Below, one piece after another: positions 14,526-18,159 of a stretch of DNA of 18,159 nucleotides. Position numbers and translations under genes: made by a program. The notes under the pieces were generated by a model. The model was not told the DNA's origin. It saw only the letters and a list, made by a program, of their open reading frames with translations, and made no database searches. The DNA comes from Gemmatimonadota bacterium (GTDB taxonomy: Bacteria; Gemmatimonadota; Gemmatimonadetes; Gemmatimonadales; GWC2-71-9), in assembly GCA_003221825.1 (NCBI GenBank), contig QHUE01000073.1, forward strand, positions 1-18,159, given 5' to 3'. Within the stretch, counting starts at the first letter, position 1; each line of letters begins with the position of its first letter.

Positions 14526-15002
14526 ATGTTTTTGACCACGCGCAACTACGCGAGGGAGTCAGGTGCGGGGCTCCCCCACCTGACTGACCGGATTCAGCGA
14601 GTCCTGAACGAAACACTGAGCGGTCTGGACTGGCAGTACCGCGACAGCGCCGCCGCTGCGTGGGTTCCTGCCGTCGACGTGTTTGAAGAGGCCGATGCGA
14701 TCCGGATCGTGGCGGAGGTTCCCGGGGTCAAGCCCGAGGAGATCAAGATCTCTCTCGAAAGTAATCTCCTGACCATTCACGGCACCAAGCAGCAGGAAGC
14801 AGAGGAAAAGACGGAGCGTGTCCACCGCTATGAGCGGACGTACGGCGCGTTCGAGCGGTCGTTCACCCTGCCTGCGTCGGTCGAACCGAACGACATCAGG
14901 GCCAACTACGACAACGGCGTGCTCACGCTCACGCTTCCCAAGAGCGAGAAGGCGAAACCGCGCCAGATCGAAGTCCAAGTCGGCAACGGCAAGACGCGCT
15001 AA
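14526..15002 (+). CDS. Hsp20/alpha-crystallin small heat shock protein
   Basis: 158 residues. The N-terminal region is variable and about 45 residues long; the alpha-crystallin domain runs from about 46 to 147 with the usual strands (VPAVDVFEEADAIRIVAEVPGV, LESNLLTIHGTK, YERTYGAFERSFTLP) and the conserved DNGVLTLTLPK near 130. A short C-terminal tail follows, without a clear I-x-I motif but with IEVQV. It is an ATP-independent holdase for unfolding proteins. It has its own sigma-54 promoter with a strong GGAGG, and a strong terminator follows just after the stop, so it is a single-gene transcript between two minus-strand operons. The RpoN promoter suggests stress control by an enhancer-binding activator rather than a classic sigma-32 or CIRCE element. 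Confidence 0.96.
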   Translation: MFLTTRNYARESGAGLPHLTDRIQRVLNETLSGLDWQYRDSAAAAWVPAVDVFEEADAIRIVAEVPGVKPEEIKISLESNLLTIHGTKQQEAEEKTERVHRYERTYGAFERSFTLPASVEPNDIRANYDNGVLTLTLPKSEKAKPRQIEVQVGNGKTR

Positions 15003-15020
15003 CAGAAGCGTAAACCTGAA

Positions 15021-15053
15021 GGGGGCCTCGCCATCGCGAGGCCCCCTTTTTTT
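15021..15053 (+). terminator. Intrinsic terminator of hsp20
   Basis: A perfect 11-bp stem (GGGGGCCTCGC at 15021-15031 with GCGAGGCCCCC at 15036-15046) closes on a four-base loop CATC and is followed by seven T residues (15047-15053). It is oriented for plus-strand transcription and lies 18 bases after the hsp20 stop. In the other direction there is no T-run, so it is not a strong terminator for the convergent DinB operon, although the hairpin may still slow it. Confidence 0.92.
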
Positions 15054-15060
15054 GTGACCG

Positions 15061-15579
15061 TCATTGCGGGGCATCCGGCCAATGCTTGTCCGGGCGCGCA
15101 GGGGGCGGCTGCTCGACGCCCAGGCGATCGGCGCGGATGTCGGCGTAGACGAAGTTTTCGGGAGCCACGGGCGAATCCGCGAGACGGCGCAGCATGGCGA
15201 GCTGGCCGACATGGGTCATGGTGTCCGCGAACGGCCCCTGCAACAGTTGTTCAGTGGCAATCGAGCACGGCGCGCCGCTCGCCAGCAGCTCGCCCACCGC
15301 CTCGATCATATCGTGGAAGCGCGCCACTTCTTCTTTGAAGGTGGGCAGCGGATCGGGCTTCACCGGATACGATCCGCCCTGAAACAACGTGCGTACGTAA
15401 CCCATCAGCGCCGTCATGTGGCGCAGCAATTCGACTGGCGTGCGGACGCGGTTGCCGGCGCTGAAGGTCGGATAGTGCTCGGGAGCGCCGCGCAGCGCTT
15501 TCTGCGTGCGGTAGGCGATGGCGGCGAGGAAATGGCGCAGCAGCTCGCGGTCGCGGTCCACGAGAAGTCGAGTCGTCAT
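15061..15579 (-). CDS. DinB-family four-helix-bundle protein
   Basis: 172 residues with the DinB-like helix-bundle layout (PF05163/PF12867). The candidate metal-site residues are H54 in ELLRHMTALMGYV and H123 in DTMTHVGQLAMLRRLAD; the third ligand is less certain. Family members are thiol-dependent or metal-dependent enzymes, such as bacillithiol transferases, or unknown stress proteins. The ATG is one base beyond the TAG of the DUF486 gene, so it is the last gene of that operon, and it converges with hsp20. The exact reaction cannot be told. Confidence 0.82.
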   Translation of the reverse strand: MTTRLLVDRDRELLRHFLAAIAYRTQKALRGAPEHYPTFSAGNRVRTPVELLRHMTALMGYVRTLFQGGSYPVKPDPLPTFKEEVARFHDMIEAVGELLASGAPCSIATEQLLQGPFADTMTHVGQLAMLRRLADSPVAPENFVYADIRADRLGVEQPPPARPDKHWPDAPQ

Positions 15580-15580
15580 A

Positions 15581-15922
15581 CTAGTGTCGGAACACGAAGA
15601 ATACCGCCCCGCAGAGGCACAGGCCCGCCCAGAGGTAATTGAGCCGCACGGGTTCCTTCATATAGAAGGCGGCAAACGGCACGAAGACGCTGAGCGTGAT
15701 GATTTCCTGAAGGATCTTGAGCTGGCCGAGCTGCAGCTGCGCATGACCGATGCGGTTCGCCGGCACCTGCAGCAGATACTCGAACACCGCGATCCCCCAG
15801 CTCACCAACGCGGCGACGATCCAGGGCCGCTGGCTCAAATGCCGGAGGTGTGCGTACCAGGCGAACGTCATGAAGATGTTGGAGAGGATGAGCAGGACGA
15901 CGGTTTTGGCAATGACCGGCAT
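15581..15922 (-). CDS. DUF486 (DMT-superfamily-like) small membrane protein
   Basis: 113 residues with four hydrophobic helices. It matches DUF486 (PF04342), whose signature includes FMTFAWYAHL, SWGIAVFEYLLQVPANRIGH, LKILQEIITLSVFVPFA and KEPVRLNYLWAG. These proteins resemble one half of a drug/metabolite transporter, but their function is not established. The open frame continues far upstream through the amine oxidase gene; I use ATG 15922 because the protein then begins as the family does. No strong Shine-Dalgarno is visible, so coupling to the gene before it is likely. Confidence 0.88.
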   Translation of the reverse strand: MPVIAKTVVLLILSNIFMTFAWYAHLRHLSQRPWIVAALVSWGIAVFEYLLQVPANRIGHAQLQLGQLKILQEIITLSVFVPFAAFYMKEPVRLNYLWAGLCLCGAVFFVFRH

Positions 15923-15948
15923 GCGGGATTCCCGAGGAGGAGTCACAC

Positions 15949-17304
15949 CTATTTTAGCACCCGCAACACCTCCCGCGCGGCGCGCCGCCCGCTCGATAGC
16001 GCGCCGGCTACAGTCCCGATTTGCGCGCCGTCCGTCGCTTCTCCGGCAAAGAAGAGCGTCCCCTCCACGGGCCGGGCCAGCGCGCGCGGCGCGTTGTTGC
16101 CGCCGACGCCGATGTAGCTGTAGGCGCCGCGCGCGAAGGGATCGGCGCGCCAATCGTGACTGGCCGACGCGTCCAGCTGTTGCTCCAGGTCGCGTCGCGG
16201 TACCGCGAGGACCTCGGACAGCGCCACCAGGCTGCGCTCGAGCCGCGATGGCGGCTCCTCCGCGAGCAGCTGCTCGGCGGCGACGGCGCCCACATAACCG
16301 GTGAGCACCGGCGAGCGCACCGGGAGCGAGGTCCACCATGTCGGGACCTCGGCGCCGTGCGCGTGCAGAAAGGCCAACCCGCCGCCGTTCGAGCCGGCCT
16401 GCGGGCGCCGCTCCTTCAAGAATTCCGGTTTCTCCCAGAACGCCTCGCGGAATCGCAGCACGATCTTGAACACCTGCCCCGTTTCGATGCCCGCCAGCGC
16501 CCGTTGTTTGGCCGGGAGCGCCGGATCGAACCGCACCGCTCCAGCCTTCAGGACCGCGAGCGGCACCGTGATCAACGCGGTGCGGGCGCGCAGCGTAGGC
16601 AACGGGGCGCGGTCGCTGCCCCGACACGCGACGCTGACAGCACCGCGCTTCCATTCGACCGATTCCGCAACGGTGCTGAGCCGCACCTGGGTGCGGTCGG
16701 GATCCAACCCGTCCCGGAGCCATTTCATGAGTGCGTCTCCGCCGTTCGCGATCCGGAACTGCTTGCCCTGGACCTCGTCTGCTTCGTCACCGCCCTCCGT
16801 CTCGACCGCGAGCGACTGCGCACTCAACCGGTCCGGGTGCGCGGCGTAGAAACCTTGCACGAAGTCCCGCAGCAAGCCGCGACGTGCGGCCGGGACGCGC
16901 GCGGAGTCGAGATATTCGCTCACCGGGAAATCCTTCCCGCGGGCCGCGAGCCGCCGCGCCAGATCGCGGTTCATCCGGTCGGCGAGCTCCCAAAACCCCC
17001 CCATCGGCGTGAGCCGGCCGGCGGCGGCGAGCTCATGCGTATCGGGCAGCTCCAACACCGCGAGCCCGGCCGCCTGCGCGAGGGGAAGGGTTGCGGCGGA
17101 CGCGCCGTGAATGAACTCGGCGCCGAGCTCGAGCGGGATTGGTGCGCGTGGATCGTGCAGAGTGAGAACGCGGCCGCCGACGCGCGGCCGCGCCTCGATC
17201 ACGGTGACGCGCAGGCCGGCGTGTGAGAGATCGCGCGCCGCCGCGAGGCCCGCGGCGCCCGCGCCGAGGACCAGGACGTCAACGCGTTTACGATCTCGTG
17301 GCAT
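15949..17304 (-). CDS. Flavin monoamine oxidase family protein
   Basis: 451 residues, usual length. The N-terminal FAD-binding fold has LVLGAGAAGLAAARDLSHAG (GxGxxG at 13-18), followed by the Glu at the end of strand two and RVGGRVLTL; the substrate/FAD region has ELGAEFIHG, and the C-terminal FAD clamp has FFAGEATDGAQIGTVAGALSSGRRAA. It oxidises a primary or secondary amine with FAD and oxygen or another acceptor. Start ATG 17304 has GGGAG about eight bases upstream and lies 18 bases after the previous stop. No Tat or Sec signal is present. The substrate is unknown; a polyamine or amino acid would be typical. Confidence 0.92.
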   Translation of the reverse strand: MPRDRKRVDVLVLGAGAAGLAAARDLSHAGLRVTVIEARPRVGGRVLTLHDPRAPIPLELGAEFIHGASAATLPLAQAAGLAVLELPDTHELAAAGRLTPMGGFWELADRMNRDLARRLAARGKDFPVSEYLDSARVPAARRGLLRDFVQGFYAAHPDRLSAQSLAVETEGGDEADEVQGKQFRIANGGDALMKWLRDGLDPDRTQVRLSTVAESVEWKRGAVSVACRGSDRAPLPTLRARTALITVPLAVLKAGAVRFDPALPAKQRALAGIETGQVFKIVLRFREAFWEKPEFLKERRPQAGSNGGGLAFLHAHGAEVPTWWTSLPVRSPVLTGYVGAVAAEQLLAEEPPSRLERSLVALSEVLAVPRRDLEQQLDASASHDWRADPFARGAYSYIGVGGNNAPRALARPVEGTLFFAGEATDGAQIGTVAGALSSGRRAAREVLRVLK

Positions 17305-17322
17305 GAGGGCCGCTCCCAGGGC

Positions 17323-17613
17323 CTACAACAGCGCGCGCAGCGAATGCTCCACTTCGGAATTCGGGACGGCGCGCGCACCCAGCTCCCGCGCGGCGCGCAG
17401 CGCCCCCGCATCGACGTGCGAGCCGAACGCAAGCACCGGCACGCCGCGCGCGACGAGCTGGGCGATGCGTTGCGGGACGTCAGGCCGCCCCAGCTCGATG
17501 ACCGCGAGGTCGCAGGGCTCGCCCTGGACCGGCTCCGCTCCGGACGTCGTGAGAATCACCTGCAGCTTGCCGCGGAAGAAGAGATCGCGGCATTCGACGA
17601 GCACCCGCTTCAA
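17323..17613 (-). CDS. Small receiver-like protein of unknown function
   Basis: 96 residues with the pattern of a CheY-like or nucleotide-binding alpha/beta fold: VLVECRDLFFRGKLQVILT, then CDLAVIELG, VARGVPVLAFGSH and the ending GARAVPNSEVEHSLRALL. The usual phosphoacceptor Asp is missing: the strand has DLAVIEL, so phosphorylation is doubtful. The start is TTG 17613, and it overlaps the GlyRS stop (TTGA); GTG 17604 is an alternative. It sits between GlyRS and the amine oxidase in one operon. No family name can be given with certainty. Confidence 0.72.
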   Translation of the reverse strand: MKRVLVECRDLFFRGKLQVILTTSGAEPVQGEPCDLAVIELGRPDVPQRIAQLVARGVPVLAFGSHVDAGALRAARELGARAVPNSEVEHSLRALL

Positions 17614-18159
17614 CCCGCCAGCTTTTGCTTCAGGTACTCGACGAGCTTGCCGGCGGCCACGCGATCCTGCTTGAGCGTGTCGCGGTCGCGCACCGTCACG
17701 GTCTGATCCTGCGTGGATTGACCGTCGATGGTGATGCCGAACGGCGTGCCGGCCTCATCCTGGCGGCGGTAGCGGCGGCCGATCGACCCGCCATCATCGA
17801 AGAAGACGTTGAAGTGACGCCGCAGGTCGTCGTGAATGCGATGAGCCAGCTCCGGCATTCCGTCTTTGTTGACCAGCGGGAACACGGCCGCCTTCAGCGG
17901 CGCCAGCGAGGGCTTGAGCTTCAGCACCACGCGCTGTTCACCGCCCTCGGCGGCCTCTTCGCCGCGCACGTCTTCTTCTCTATAGGCGTCGCACAGCACG
18001 ACCAGCGTCGTGCGGTCCGCGCCTGCGGAGGTCTCGACGACGTAGGGAATGAACCGCTCGTTCGTCTTGGGATCGAGATAGTCGAGCTTCTTGCCGGCGT
18101 GCTTCTGGTGGTTCGACAGGTCGAAGTCGGTCCGGTTGTGGATTCCTTCGAACTCCTGC
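17610..18159 (-). CDS. glyQS: Glycyl-tRNA synthetase (dimeric type), partial at window edge
   Basis: The last 182 residues; the 5' part lies beyond base 18159. The visible part has EFEGIHNRTDFDLSNHQ, the class II motif 3 segment YVVETSAGADR, and the anticodon-binding domain with LKPSLAPLKAAVFPLV, FFDDGGSIGRRYRRQDEAGTPF and TVTVRDRDTLKQDRV. This is the single-chain alpha2 type shared with eukaryotes and archaea, not the alpha2beta2 GlyQ/GlyS of most proteobacteria. It charges tRNA-Gly. Its stop overlaps the start of the next gene (TTGA), and it is probably first or early in this operon. Confidence 0.95.
   Translation of the reverse strand, partial: QEFEGIHNRTDFDLSNHQKHAGKKLDYLDPKTNERFIPYVVETSAGADRTTLVVLCDAYREEDVRGEEAAEGGEQRVVLKLKPSLAPLKAAVFPLVNKDGMPELAHRIHDDLRRHFNVFFDDGGSIGRRYRRQDEAGTPFGITIDGQSTQDQTVTVRDRDTLKQDRVAAGKLVEYLKQKLAG

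Noticed and set aside
16021..17226. Plus-strand frame of 401 codons
   Set aside because: Antisense shadow of the amine oxidase gene.

Overview
This is GC-rich, gene-dense bacterial chromosome with almost no intergenic space. It has no mobile elements, CRISPR arrays or RNA genes that I can see. The gene mix points to a soil-type bacterium such as Gemmatimonadota or Acidobacteriota: a glycoside 3-oxidation set (gluconate-dehydrogenase-subunit-3, Gfo/Idh, DUF1080), an NHS-type MFS permease, pyruvoyl-dependent arginine decarboxylase next to an archaeal-type ornithine cyclodeaminase, and a dimeric eukaryote/archaea-type glycyl-tRNA synthetase. The phylum is an inference from gene content, not a measurement.

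Layout. (1) 11-2556, plus strand: three abutting or overlapping genes for periplasmic and cytoplasmic sugar oxidation (PF13618 small subunit, Gfo/Idh/MocA oxidoreductase, DUF1080 3-keto-glycoside hydrolase/lyase). (2) 2560-4439, minus strand and convergent with the first block: an NHS-family MFS transporter behind a glycine-zipper lipoprotein gene that appears split by a one-base frameshift. (3) 4497-14384, minus strand: a roughly 10-kb run of eleven genes, mostly joined by ATGA/GTGA stop-start overlaps. Read 5'->3' on the minus strand, these are a secreted YVTN beta-propeller, an unknown small protein, a ubiquitin-like beta-grasp protein, a small two-helix membrane protein, a histone-deacetylase-family hydrolase, CorA, a dipeptide epimerase, PriA, ornithine cyclodeaminase (LOR/SDH type), an unknown small protein, PdaD and CcdA (twelve if CcdA is counted as part of the same unit). 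(4) 14385-14525: a divergent control region with a near-perfect sigma-54 promoter and an upstream dyad, driving an Hsp20 gene that ends in a strong intrinsic terminator. (5) 15061-18159, minus strand: a second compact operon of GlyRS (cut by the window edge), a small receiver-like protein, a flavin amine oxidase, a DUF486 membrane protein and a DinB-family protein.

How the genes fit together. Block 1 looks like part of a pathway that oxidises glycosides at C3 and then cleaves them; the catalytic GMC-type subunit would lie outside the window. In block 3 the OCD-unknown-PdaD trio suggests arginine/ornithine disposal (proline and agmatine), while the epimerase suggests recycling of murein peptides. 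PriA, CorA and CcdA are housekeeping functions. The most unusual points are the sigma-54 control of Hsp20, the pair of tiny unknown/ubiquitin-like genes at the head of block 3, and a ten-residue motif shared exactly by two different unknown small proteins of the same block.
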